DNA of 9,248 nt from Flavobacteriales bacterium (GTDB taxonomy: Bacteria > Bacteroidota > Bacteroidia > NS11-12g > UBA955), in contig CANIZU010000062.1 in assembly GCA_947472115.1 (NCBI GenBank), forward strand, positions 1 through 9,248, read 5' to 3'. The position numbers were made by a program, and so were the translations under genes. Shown here in pieces: positions 1 to 7,425 of this stretch. Position 1 is the stretch's first letter; the number at the start of each line of letters is the position of its first letter. The notes under the pieces are model-generated. The model saw only the letters and a list, made by a program, of their open reading frames with translations. It had not been told where the DNA came from and searched no databases.

Positions 1-204
1 AATCGATTCCTCCGAAATATGGTAAGGGCCCTAGTAGGAACGATGGTAGAAGTTGGACAAGGGAAAATCTCACCCGCAGATTTTGAAGCCATTTTCGTGG
101 GTGGTTCAAGAAGTGAGGCCGGCGCGTCCGCGCCGGCCCAAGGACTCCATCTAACGGATGTGAAATATCCCACAGCCATTGATGAAGGCAACCCCATGGG
201 CTAA
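1..204 (+). CDS. truA: tRNA pseudouridine synthase A, C-terminal fragment (5' end outside window)
   Basis: TruA converts uridines 38-40 in the anticodon stem-loop of many tRNAs to pseudouridine, in the cytoplasm. Only the last 67 codons are here. The frame is open from base 1 (N-R-F-L-R-N-M-V-R-A-L-V-G-T) and stops with TAA at 202-204. Two family signatures identify it: FLRNMVRALVGT followed by VEVGQGKIS near the start, and A-G-A-S-A-P-A-Q-G-L followed by D-V-K-Y-P near the end, the usual closing blocks of TruA (whole proteins are about 250 residues). The catalytic aspartate lies upstream and cannot be checked. The ATG at 19 is an internal methionine in a conserved helix, not the start. The gene converges on the 1503-residue gene, whose stop is 27 bp away. 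The A-G-A-S-A-P-A motif is encoded by an unusually GC-rich perfect inverted repeat, listed separately. The family call is secure; the N-terminal part is unseen. Confidence 0.93.
   Translation, partial: NRFLRNMVRALVGTMVEVGQGKISPADFEAIFVGGSRSEAGASAPAQGLHLTDVKYPTAIDEGNPMG
117..138 (+). repeat. GC-only perfect inverted repeat inside truA
   Basis: GGCCGGCGCG at 117-126 and its exact reverse complement CGCGCCGGCC at 129-138 flank a 2-nt TC centre. In RNA this would fold as a stem of about 9 G/C pairs with a 4-nt loop. It encodes the conserved TruA motif A-G-A-S-A-P-A, so the protein explains the first two bases of most codons, but all wobble positions are G or C in an otherwise moderate-GC region. 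No T-run follows, so it does not look like an intrinsic terminator. Confidence 0.8.
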
Positions 205-231
205 TTAAATCAAAACAAAAATTTAGTTTTC
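205..231. other. Convergent intergenic gap, truA / 1503-residue gene
   Basis: This 27-bp, very AT-rich spacer separates the two facing stop codons. The only structure I see is a weak AAAAC (212-216) / GTTTT (226-230) pairing with a 9-nt loop. Its runs of A and T on either strand would suit a weak bidirectional termination zone, but the stem has just one G-C pair. I see no other element here. Confidence 0.3.
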
Positions 232-3200
232 TTATTCCTCAAATCGACGAATAAACTTCTCAGCCTGACGTTCAGTTGCGGGTCTGATGTAAAAGCCCTC
301 CGCCTTGATTTTGCTCATCGTAGCAGCTAATACCCCCTGCATCTTCTCATCCGAACAATAAATATTGGCCACCGTTTTCGTCAAATTGATATAGATATAA
401 TCCTTCGCCCCAAGCTCCAAATACATATACATATTCTGACCGCTCCGTTTGTGCTCCAACAACATCGTCGCCCTTAAACTCTTGTTGATAGGCTTCCCTG
501 CGATGCTAGCCACCGAAACGATATCGTCGCAGTACATACCCCGCATCTTGCTATCCCAACGGAAAGTCGCATCGCTCAATACAAAGGCATAATTCGCCTC
601 GTCTTTGCCTGTCAATTCGCCATTCTTCTCCAAGTTGGCAAGGGCCTGACGAGCACTCTTTTCATTTTCCATCATCTCGCCCAAACATCGCTTAAAGAAG
701 TCCGTATTCACCGAGGAAGTAGTCCCACCATTCTCATTGATCAAAGCCACCAAAGCCGTCACATAATCCTGAGGCATCGGAAAATCCAACATCATCGCCA
801 TGTTGAAGACAAACGAACTATCCCCTCGATACAAATCCGCCGTACCCGCATTCTTGAAGTGAATATTTGGCGTCTCCAATCCAAAATCCAAAGGTCCTTC
901 CGCGTGAATCGTGTGATCTTTCTCATTAAACTGAATCCAACTGCCTTTCAATCCACCGTCGCGCAACCTCGACTTACTGCCTGCATAGAAACTCTCCGTT
1001 TTATGATCGTAATAGAAAATCCCGGTATCGTTCGTAACATCATCGTCGGAATATCTGCGCTTCCAGGAATACATCAAAGGATACACGTGACTTGAATCGT
1101 TGGCCACAAACAATCCCACATATTGCTTCTTATTGTCTTTGTCGCGCGGATCGCTCATATCCAACACAACATCTTTGGGATCCACACGATTATCGAACCG
1201 AATCCAAGCCGATGGATAAATGTTTTTAAACGTATGCAAAGGTTTCACATAGCCGGTAAAGCGAATCAATTTTTCCGTACTTTCTATCTGAGCGAAACCC
1301 TTATATCCGATTTTGGTCTCCAAAGTAAAATTGCTTTCCTCCGCGATTTTCCCCACCCCTTCAACACGCTGATTGTCGTTCACGATCACACTATCCAAGA
1401 AAAACTCTTGCCTGCCACCCCTACTATTGACATATTGATAATACCCGTTGCCACGAATCTTATTCTTGCCATACACCTTCACCCGCAACTTATAAATTTC
1501 ATGGAACTTATTATCCCTGCCTGCCAACAAACGAGTGCTATCCAAATGATCCATATCAGCATTGGCTCTCACCGTTGCCTTACCATCCTTCAAGAACAAT
1601 CGCGAATCAGCAATGTCGATGTAAGGAATCTCACTAATCTTAAGCGTATAATCCACCAAACTGTAATCCGCTTTTTTCGCTTCAAAACTCAAGCCCCCTT
1701 GGGTTGGATTGGTACTGGCGAAAATGGGCGTTTGACCGGCCAAAGAAGGACCCACCCTCGCCTGAATGATCTTCTTGTCCATATCCCACTTGTAATCGGT
1801 GAGATTGGTCTGATACATATTGTAATCAAACTTGGTCATAGAACCCGCCTCGTTCTTGGTAAATGTTCCGATGCGCGTATTAAAGTCCATCGTCCCGTTG
1901 ATATTGCTAGTCTCAAAAGCCATCCGAGAAGAATCCGCCGCATAAATCTGCAAACTGGCTTGCTTGGCCGATGTTTTTTTGGGACCAAAGATCTGTTCCG
2001 CACTAGTAAATCTCGCCTGTTCCCAAGCCAACGTACCATTGCCCTTCATCACACTTGGCGATTGTGTCATTGTACCCGTGAAATCATGACCCATCTTAAA
2101 TACTTTGATTGGCGTAGCACCATTGGTCACTTTATATTCATCTTGATACGGATTCCACTCCATGTTTGCCATCACTGCATGGGTTTCTGGGAACTTCGTA
2201 TTTTCCGCTAAATCATAACGATTCAAGATACCCACAGCCTTCTTGGGCAGCAGCAAAATCTTAGTAAACTCACTCTTGGAACCCTGATATCCAATTGTAC
2301 CATCCGTACCGTAAAATCCCTCCTCACTCAAATTCATAGTCATATCGCCCATACCCTTACCGCGATACATGCTATAACCACCCGGCGGAGTATGTTTGAT
2401 AAATCCCAATGAATAATCCTTTTGGATGGTCACATAATGCCGAAACTCAGGAAAAATACCATCTGAAATAAAATCCCCTTCAAAACGCAATCCCGCAATG
2501 GTGAAATTGTCCAAACTATCAATCGTAAACGGATCCACAATAAACTTAAACTTGTCGCCTTCATAAGCTCCTCCATGTATGTGTGGCTTATTATAAAGCA
2601 CCTCACTTCCTTTGTCTGAAACGAAAATCGGATACTCTGGATAATCCTTGTTCCCCGATTTATTGTTCGGTTTGTCGATGTATAAAGTACCACTCACATT
2701 TCTCAACACCGATTTGATGGGGATCAATCTGCGACCCGAGGAATCAGGGAAATACATTTGCAAAGAATCCACGCTCGACATGGCAATATTGAATTGACCA
2801 TAATTGAAAACATACTTTTTGCCGTAAAAATCGAATCGACCCGCCCTCAACTGTCCGCCAAAGCGCAAACCCCGATTCTTGGTTAACGTCACTTGCTGCT
2901 CAGTGGGCACTACAATCACGTTTTGAGAATCCGAAAAGAAGAACTTAGAAACTCCTTCCAAATTCATTTCATTACTCAGTAAATTCAGCGTGAAATTGGA
3001 TCGTTTTCCGATGATCGAGGAAATTCGAATCACATCGTAATCTCTCGTTTTTTGATGCGCTTGAACGTATCGAAACGCTTTTGGTAAAAGGGTTACACTA
3101 TCCTGATCCTGAGAGTAATTGATATATCCTTGGTCGTGCAATTCAAGGAAAGGAACCACCAAATGCTCTTTCTGTGTTTGCTGAAAAAAAGCATAATCAT

Positions 3201-4743
3201 CCAAAGAAAATTTGATGCGTTGATCGGCTTTATAAAACTCGCGTGTTTTGGCTTTCTGGGCTTGCAACTGCTTTAGCGTCGCATCCAACTTCGCTTTGTC
3301 GGCCGGCACTTTGGACAACATTAAATTTTTGATATCCTTCTCTAGTTGCTTGGCGATGGGATCTTCTGGCTGTCGGTTATAATAAGCGACCAAACCTTCC
3401 AAGGGATGCGACCTCAAAGGGCCTTGCAATCGATTGTAGAGGATATCGCGAAAGAAATCATCCGAAGAAATCCTTGCCTCCAACTCGTTATTTACGTTAT
3501 CAAATGCCACAAAAGGCTCCGTTAAAATCCAGCGAACCTGCTGCACATCAATATTTACATTGTGAAAATTGTCTTGGAATGGCACGCGCATCAACCCCTC
3601 CTCACCCCTATCGACAATCAACTTATTGTCCTTGAAGATAAAATTCACCTTCACAAATGGATGGTAGATGGTTGTGACGCTATCCAGATACATGGTAAAT
3701 TCACTCTGCAACGTCCCAGCGATCCCGTCTTGAATTTTGAACGATTTACTTTTCAGTGTGACCTTCTTTTTGCCTTTATAAAACACATCGATCACCGATG
3801 GTTTGCCGTTGGCAGTGGCCGTTGTAATAGAATGACCTTGCATCGAAAATCCCCCTCTAAAGAAAGATTCATCCCCAACAATCCCGTTCACCAGAAGCTC
3901 ATTGTCGTAGGAATTGAATTGCGGAAATCCCGACTTCTGCACTTTCAAAGAGTCGGTAGCTGAACTCAACTTGTCAGTAAACTTGCCTAGTACCGGGGTC
4001 TTGAAATACCTGCCATAAACCAATTGGGCAGAATCTACCGAATAAATATTTTGGTCCATGTTGAGGCGATATTTCCCAAACTTAACCCAAGCCGACTCAG
4101 TAGGTAGGCATCGTTTGAAATCCGCTGTGCCGTAATCTCCCACCCAGACATTCTTTAAGGGCTTATACACTCCCTTCGTGCCACTGATGATCATTTTATC
4201 CATAAACCCAGTGCAGGTCAAAGCGACTTCACCAAAGCGTATTTCGATTTCATTTTTGTAAACCAAGTCAAAGTCCAGGGTATCCACGCTCCAAACGGCA
4301 GTCCCCGATTTGTAAATCACCTTATCGGCGAACAAATTGGTGGTGGTTTCTAGGAATTCTAAATACTCTTTGTTGGAATTCCCTAGCAGCGACTTGGTAA
4401 TCCCTTGCCATTGAACCAGCACTTTATCGGGCAAGTTGTTTTGCAAAAACGCGGCAACAGTAGCAATATATAATTCGAAATGCGGTTGAACGGCCATTTT
4501 TTCGGCCAGCATTTGATTTGAAATATCGATGATAAACTTCTGCTGACTGGGCGAAAATTTGCCCATTTCCCAATTCTGCTTAAAAATATTGAAATTCTTG
4601 GTTAGGTTCTTATCTCCAGGGCGGTTGATAAACGTTTCAAACTCCGCAATAAAAGTAGCAGGCACTGGGCTAAAACTTCCGCTTTGGGCTGTCAATTTCA
4701 GCGCAAAAACAGAAAGTAGGATAAAGCAGAGTTTTTTTATCAT
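232..4743 (-). CDS. Very large exported beta-rich protein of unknown function, conserved Bacteroidota type
   Basis: I cannot assign a function to this 1503-residue protein. It opens with a Sec signal peptide: MIKK, a hydrophobic stretch to about residue 16, and likely cleavage near L-T-A-Q at 17-20. No cysteine sits at a lipobox, so it is not an evident lipoprotein. Residues 25-135 look helical. Residues 140-410 and 570-1320 are mostly alternating polar/hydrophobic strands rich in G, D, S and aromatics. A charged helical, possibly coiled segment lies at about 458-505. Residues 1320-1503 form a mixed helical C-terminal part ending R-R-F-E-E. That end lacks a T9SS sorting domain, and I see no transmembrane helix after the signal. 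The strand pattern recalls large uncharacterised Bacteroidota envelope proteins I have seen, and loosely OstA/LptA-like beta repeats, but that is memory and inference. It is last in the porQ-cmk-tpiA block, 73 bp after tpiA. The start is ATG with no Shine-Dalgarno. The frame is unbroken throughout, which argues for a selected gene. Confidence 0.9.
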   Translation of the reverse strand: MIKKLCFILLSVFALKLTAQSGSFSPVPATFIAEFETFINRPGDKNLTKNFNIFKQNWEMGKFSPSQQKFIIDISNQMLAEKMAVQPHFELYIATVAAFLQNNLPDKVLVQWQGITKSLLGNSNKEYLEFLETTTNLFADKVIYKSGTAVWSVDTLDFDLVYKNEIEIRFGEVALTCTGFMDKMIISGTKGVYKPLKNVWVGDYGTADFKRCLPTESAWVKFGKYRLNMDQNIYSVDSAQLVYGRYFKTPVLGKFTDKLSSATDSLKVQKSGFPQFNSYDNELLVNGIVGDESFFRGGFSMQGHSITTATANGKPSVIDVFYKGKKKVTLKSKSFKIQDGIAGTLQSEFTMYLDSVTTIYHPFVKVNFIFKDNKLIVDRGEEGLMRVPFQDNFHNVNIDVQQVRWILTEPFVAFDNVNNELEARISSDDFFRDILYNRLQGPLRSHPLEGLVAYYNRQPEDPIAKQLEKDIKNLMLSKVPADKAKLDATLKQLQAQKAKTREFYKADQRIKFSLDDYAFFQQTQKEHLVVPFLELHDQGYINYSQDQDSVTLLPKAFRYVQAHQKTRDYDVIRISSIIGKRSNFTLNLLSNEMNLEGVSKFFFSDSQNVIVVPTEQQVTLTKNRGLRFGGQLRAGRFDFYGKKYVFNYGQFNIAMSSVDSLQMYFPDSSGRRLIPIKSVLRNVSGTLYIDKPNNKSGNKDYPEYPIFVSDKGSEVLYNKPHIHGGAYEGDKFKFIVDPFTIDSLDNFTIAGLRFEGDFISDGIFPEFRHYVTIQKDYSLGFIKHTPPGGYSMYRGKGMGDMTMNLSEEGFYGTDGTIGYQGSKSEFTKILLLPKKAVGILNRYDLAENTKFPETHAVMANMEWNPYQDEYKVTNGATPIKVFKMGHDFTGTMTQSPSVMKGNGTLAWEQARFTSAEQIFGPKKTSAKQASLQIYAADSSRMAFETSNINGTMDFNTRIGTFTKNEAGSMTKFDYNMYQTNLTDYKWDMDKKIIQARVGPSLAGQTPIFASTNPTQGGLSFEAKKADYSLVDYTLKISEIPYIDIADSRLFLKDGKATVRANADMDHLDSTRLLAGRDNKFHEIYKLRVKVYGKNKIRGNGYYQYVNSRGGRQEFFLDSVIVNDNQRVEGVGKIAEESNFTLETKIGYKGFAQIESTEKLIRFTGYVKPLHTFKNIYPSAWIRFDNRVDPKDVVLDMSDPRDKDNKKQYVGLFVANDSSHVYPLMYSWKRRYSDDDVTNDTGIFYYDHKTESFYAGSKSRLRDGGLKGSWIQFNEKDHTIHAEGPLDFGLETPNIHFKNAGTADLYRGDSSFVFNMAMMLDFPMPQDYVTALVALINENGGTTSSVNTDFFKRCLGEMMENEKSARQALANLEKNGELTGKDEANYAFVLSDATFRWDSKMRGMYCDDIVSVASIAGKPINKSLRATMLLEHKRSGQNMYMYLELGAKDYIYINLTKTVANIYCSDEKMQGVLAATMSKIKAEGFYIRPATERQAEKFIRRFEE

Positions 4744-4761
4744 CAGGGTGAGATTACAAAT

Positions 4762-4779
4762 AACGCACCAACTTGCGTT
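4762..4779 (-). other. Small hairpin in the tpiA / 1503-residue gene spacer
   Basis: AACGCA (4762-4767) and TGCGTT (4774-4779) form a perfect 6-bp stem with a 6-nt loop inside the 73-bp spacer 4744-4816. On the transcribed minus strand the stem is followed by ATTTG rather than a clear U-run, so it is at best a weak terminator or attenuator between tpiA and the last gene. It could equally be an mRNA-stabilising hairpin, or chance. I found no convincing TAnnTTTG promoter box in this spacer. Confidence 0.3.
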
Positions 4780-4816
4780 TCATTGTGCACAGTCTTTGTA
4801 TTGAAGCAGCAATGGC

Positions 4817-5581
4817 TTATCGCATCGCTTTCACGATATCGATAAAATCGCGGGCTTTTAAGCTAGCGCCACCTATCAATCCACCATCGATATCTGACTG
4901 CATAAACAACGCCGCTGCATTTTCTGGCTTCACGCTTCCACCGTAAAGGATAGAGGTAGTTGCCGCAATTTCTTCATTGTATTGATTGGCCAATAGTTTT
5001 CTGATATAAGCATGGATTTCTTGAGCCTGCTCCGGAGAAGCATTCAAACCTGTACCAATGGCCCAAACTGGCTCATAAGCAACCACCACTTCGGCAAATT
5101 CCTTACGATCCAAATGAAACAAACCTTGAACGATTTGCTCTTCTATAGCCCTAAAATATTGCTTGCTTTCGCGCTGTTCCAACGTTTCGCCGATACAAAA
5201 AATGGGCTTCATGCCATGGCGGATCACCGATTTCACTTTCAACGCACATACTTCATTGGTTTCCCCAAAAAATTGACGTCGTTCCGAATGCCCTACCAAA
5301 CAATATTGAACACCCAGCGACTTAAGCATACCGGCAGAAATTTCACCCGTAAATGCTCCTTGATCTGCTTGATGCGCATTCTGTGCACCCACCAACAATC
5401 CACTGCCTTCAAGCAATCGAACAGCCGACGGCAACGCCAAAAATGTTGGGATTAATACCACTTTGCCTTCTCCGCGATATTCATCTCTTACAATTCCTCT
5501 AACTTCGGTAATCAACGCTTGGCTCTCTTCCAAGGTTTTATGCATTTTCCAGTTACCCGCGACAATTTTTTGACGATTCAT
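4817..5581 (-). CDS. tpiA: Triose-phosphate isomerase
   Basis: TpiA interconverts dihydroxyacetone phosphate and glyceraldehyde 3-phosphate in glycolysis and gluconeogenesis, usually as a cytoplasmic dimer with a TIM-barrel fold. The 254 residues match the usual length of about 250. The substrate-site residues N10 and K12 lie in A-G-N-W-K-M. The catalytic electrophile is H98 in V-G-H-S-E-R-R. The catalytic base is E170 in A-Y-E-P-V-W-A-I-G-T-G, which runs into flexible loop 6. The phosphate-binding Y-G-G-S-V at 213-217 and G-G-A-S-L at 237-241 are intact, so the enzyme should be active. The ATG at 5581 puts the first strand (K-I-V-A-G-N-W-K) at its normal place and no Shine-Dalgarno precedes it. 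It begins 40 bp after the cmk stop. That spacer holds TAGATTTTG on the minus strand, a promoter-like box with one base too many, so co-transcription with porQ-cmk is the simpler reading. Confidence 0.98.
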   Translation of the reverse strand: MNRQKIVAGNWKMHKTLEESQALITEVRGIVRDEYRGEGKVVLIPTFLALPSAVRLLEGSGLLVGAQNAHQADQGAFTGEISAGMLKSLGVQYCLVGHSERRQFFGETNEVCALKVKSVIRHGMKPIFCIGETLEQRESKQYFRAIEEQIVQGLFHLDRKEFAEVVVAYEPVWAIGTGLNASPEQAQEIHAYIRKLLANQYNEEIAATTSILYGGSVKPENAAALFMQSDIDGGLIGGASLKARDFIDIVKAMR

Positions 5582-5621
5582 AATAAAAGCGAAATAACAA
5601 AATCTAAATCAAACGTTATTC

Positions 5622-6311
5622 TCAAGATATCAACGAGAACACCTCGTCCGCCCAAGCCATCGCCAATGCAAATTGCGAGTCTCTATCCATTTCTGAATTG
5701 TCCAAAACCCGATAATCCGAGGTCATTGTGAGCGGACTATTTTCCCGAGAAGAATCCACCGCGTCGCGATGTTTTAAGTTCGCTGAAATCTCCTCTAACG
5801 TCACCGCATCGCCTTTGGCCACCAACTCCGAAAATCTGCGCTGAGCTCTTACCTCAACCGAAGCCGTCATGAAAATCTTTAATTCCGCATCGGGAAAAAC
5901 TACTGTTCCGATATCCCTACCATCCATCACAACGCCTTTTTTTGCTCCCATTTGCTGTTGCAAAAACACCAACTTATCGCGCACTGCTTGAATTTTTGCC
6001 ACTTCACTCACGTTCGAGGCAACCGCAATAGTCCGAATTTCATGCTCCACATTTTCACCGTTCAACAGCACAACGGACGCCCCAGCATCGTTCACATCAA
6101 ACTCCACTGTTACTTGAGCCAATGCTTGTTCCACTTGAGCCATATCATCCAAATTCACCGAATGACGCATCAAATACAGGGTCACCGCGCGATACATCGC
6201 CCCGCTATCGATAAAAACATAACTCAACGCTAAAGCAATCGCTTTCGCCAAAGTCCCTTTCCCGCAGCTGCTGTAACCGTCTATTGCGATATTTATTTTT
6301 CTCTGATCCAC
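5622..6311 (-). CDS. cmk: Cytidylate kinase (CMP/dCMP kinase)
   Basis: Cmk phosphorylates CMP and dCMP with ATP, recycling cytidylates for RNA, DNA and phospholipid synthesis in the cytoplasm. The 229 residues are typical for the bacterial enzyme. Residues 12-20 (G-Y-S-S-C-G-K-G-T) are the P-loop. D-S-G-A-M-Y-R at 35-41 is the hallmark nucleotide-binding motif. M-D-G-R-D-I-G-T at 129-136, the R-A-Q-R-R-F segment at 155-160, and R-D-x-x-D-S-x-R at 182-189 followed by S-P-L make up the CMP site and lid. The start is GTG at 6309-6311. No ATG occurs upstream in frame before a TAA, and the next methionine (39) lies beyond the P-loop, so GTG is well supported. It begins 4 nt after the porQ stop (TAA-TATA-GTG), suggesting translational coupling. 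As I recall, cmk also follows porQ in Porphyromonas gingivalis. Confidence 0.97.
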   Translation of the reverse strand: MDQRKINIAIDGYSSCGKGTLAKAIALALSYVFIDSGAMYRAVTLYLMRHSVNLDDMAQVEQALAQVTVEFDVNDAGASVVLLNGENVEHEIRTIAVASNVSEVAKIQAVRDKLVFLQQQMGAKKGVVMDGRDIGTVVFPDAELKIFMTASVEVRAQRRFSELVAKGDAVTLEEISANLKHRDAVDSSRENSPLTMTSDYRVLDNSEMDRDSQFALAMAWADEVFSLIS

Positions 6312-6315
6312 TATA

Positions 6316-7425
6316 TTATAACTCAGGGATTCCGCGACAAGGCGTATGATTTAACTGAACAAAGGCAACAGATTTTTTCCTGGAAAACCGATTGGGATCG
6401 ATGATGATGGAGAACATATTCGAATTCTGGCTACTGAAATAACTAGCACTGGAATACGTAATATCCAACTTGGCCATTTTAAACTTCAAACCCCAGCCAA
6501 ACCCTGCCGTACCCCGCCTTACATCGGTAATCATTTCTTTTCTTCTTTGCTGGCTGTACCCAACATAAATGCCAAAATTCTTGCCCAACGCCAATTCCGT
6601 ACCCACCGCTAAATGTCGACCCAACTTATCCGCGAACTTCGCCTCGGTTGGCACCACTGTCTGACCATTGATATCAATCTGACCGTTGCTATTTAGATAC
6701 TGATCGTAGGTCAAATCCCATTTTTGCAAACTATGCGCCACCAGATGAAATTTGAACGGCATGTGTTTGGGCATGATTGCCACGGCCGCTTGAATATTAA
6801 ATGGCAATGGCTCTCTTCCTGCATCTTGATAGCTCATCACCTGTGCCCCAAGGTTCTTAATGAGCAAACCGGCCGAAAGCGTAGAATCCTTTTTGATGTG
6901 ATTGAGGCCCAAATTAACATACAGTCCATTAGAAATATAGGGACCGAGAATGCTATAAACCATCCCCAACTGGGCACCAAATCTTAATTGAGGCGTGAGC
7001 GCCAGAGACCCACCCATTCCAATATTTGTTTCGTTTGCTACCAATTTCATCGTTGGATTTCCACCCGCATCGTAACCATCCATGCTGCCATAGTCGATGT
7101 GCTGCGCAAAACCCTGCAGCGATATTTTTTTGCCCGATACCGAAATATTTCCGATACCAAACGCCGCATTGGCAGAAAAAACGCCTGGAAGAATGGTCCC
7201 CGCGCTAAGTCCTGCTTTGAGTCGATGCTCATCGGAGAGCAGGGCCGGATTGTTGGTGGTTTGAAGGATATCTGACGAGGGTTGAGATATCAAGTAACCG
7301 CACCAAGCCAATGATTTACTGTGCATTGGAACATCCAAAATCCGAAAAACGCCTTGCGATCCGGCTTGGGCCGAGGCCTTGGCCGAGGCCAGCACACACA
7401 ATAAAATCAGTAAGCGTTTGGGCAT
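6316..7425 (-). CDS. porQ: Type IX secretion system outer-membrane protein PorQ
   Basis: PorQ is an outer-membrane beta-barrel of the T9SS. In P. gingivalis it acts with PorU, PorV and PorZ in the surface complex that removes the sorting domain from cargo and attaches cargo to lipopolysaccharide. I chose the ATG at 7425 (369 residues) because it gives a clean signal peptide: M-P-K-R, a hydrophobic core, then cleavage at A-S-A/Q-A after residue 19. The ATG at 7503 would add 26 residues that bury the signal and overlap ribF. The mature N-terminus (G-S-Q-G-V-F-R-I-L-D-V-P, 22-33) and N-N-P-A-L-L at 58-63 fit the PorQ/PorV family. The rest is glycine/aromatic-rich amphipathic strands, with a barrel-like stretch up to about 345. 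Position 40-43 reads A-W-C-G where relatives I recall have A-L-G-G, so this copy is somewhat divergent. The signal peptide contains a 12-bp tandem repeat. It leads the porQ-cmk-tpiA block. Confidence 0.87.
   Translation of the reverse strand: MPKRLLILLCVLASAKASAQAGSQGVFRILDVPMHSKSLAWCGYLISQPSSDILQTTNNPALLSDEHRLKAGLSAGTILPGVFSANAAFGIGNISVSGKKISLQGFAQHIDYGSMDGYDAGGNPTMKLVANETNIGMGGSLALTPQLRFGAQLGMVYSILGPYISNGLYVNLGLNHIKKDSTLSAGLLIKNLGAQVMSYQDAGREPLPFNIQAAVAIMPKHMPFKFHLVAHSLQKWDLTYDQYLNSNGQIDINGQTVVPTEAKFADKLGRHLAVGTELALGKNFGIYVGYSQQRRKEMITDVRRGTAGFGWGLKFKMAKLDITYSSASYFSSQNSNMFSIIIDPNRFSRKKSVAFVQLNHTPCRGIPEL
7367..7390 (-). repeat. Two-copy 12-bp tandem repeat in the porQ signal peptide
   Basis: TGGGCCGAGGCC (7367-7378) and TTGGCCGAGGCC (7379-7390) are adjacent and match at 11 of 12 bases on the + strand. 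On the coding strand they specify the back-to-back tetrads A-S-A-K and A-S-A-Q, at PorQ residues 13-20, just around the signal peptidase site. The repeat keeps frame. It is probably a small slippage duplication. Confidence 0.7.

Noticed and set aside
205..231. Bidirectional intrinsic terminator between the convergent genes
   Set aside because: The only stem is 5 bp with a single G-C pair, too weak to call; kept only as a low-confidence spacer entry.
232..500. T9SS C-terminal sorting domain on the 1503-residue protein
   Set aside because: The last residues are charged and helical (ending R-R-F-E-E), without the beta-sandwich pattern or the conserved glycine and lysine end motifs of such domains.
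1123..2211. 362-codon open frame on the + strand, opposite the 1503-residue gene
   Set aside because: It has no recognisable motif or signal, its composition is typical of antisense translation, and it lies wholly inside a strongly supported gene on the other strand.
5582..5621. Independent tpiA promoter (TAGATTTTG on the minus strand)
   Set aside because: The spacing inside the box is one base longer than TAnnTTTG and no -33 element is visible.
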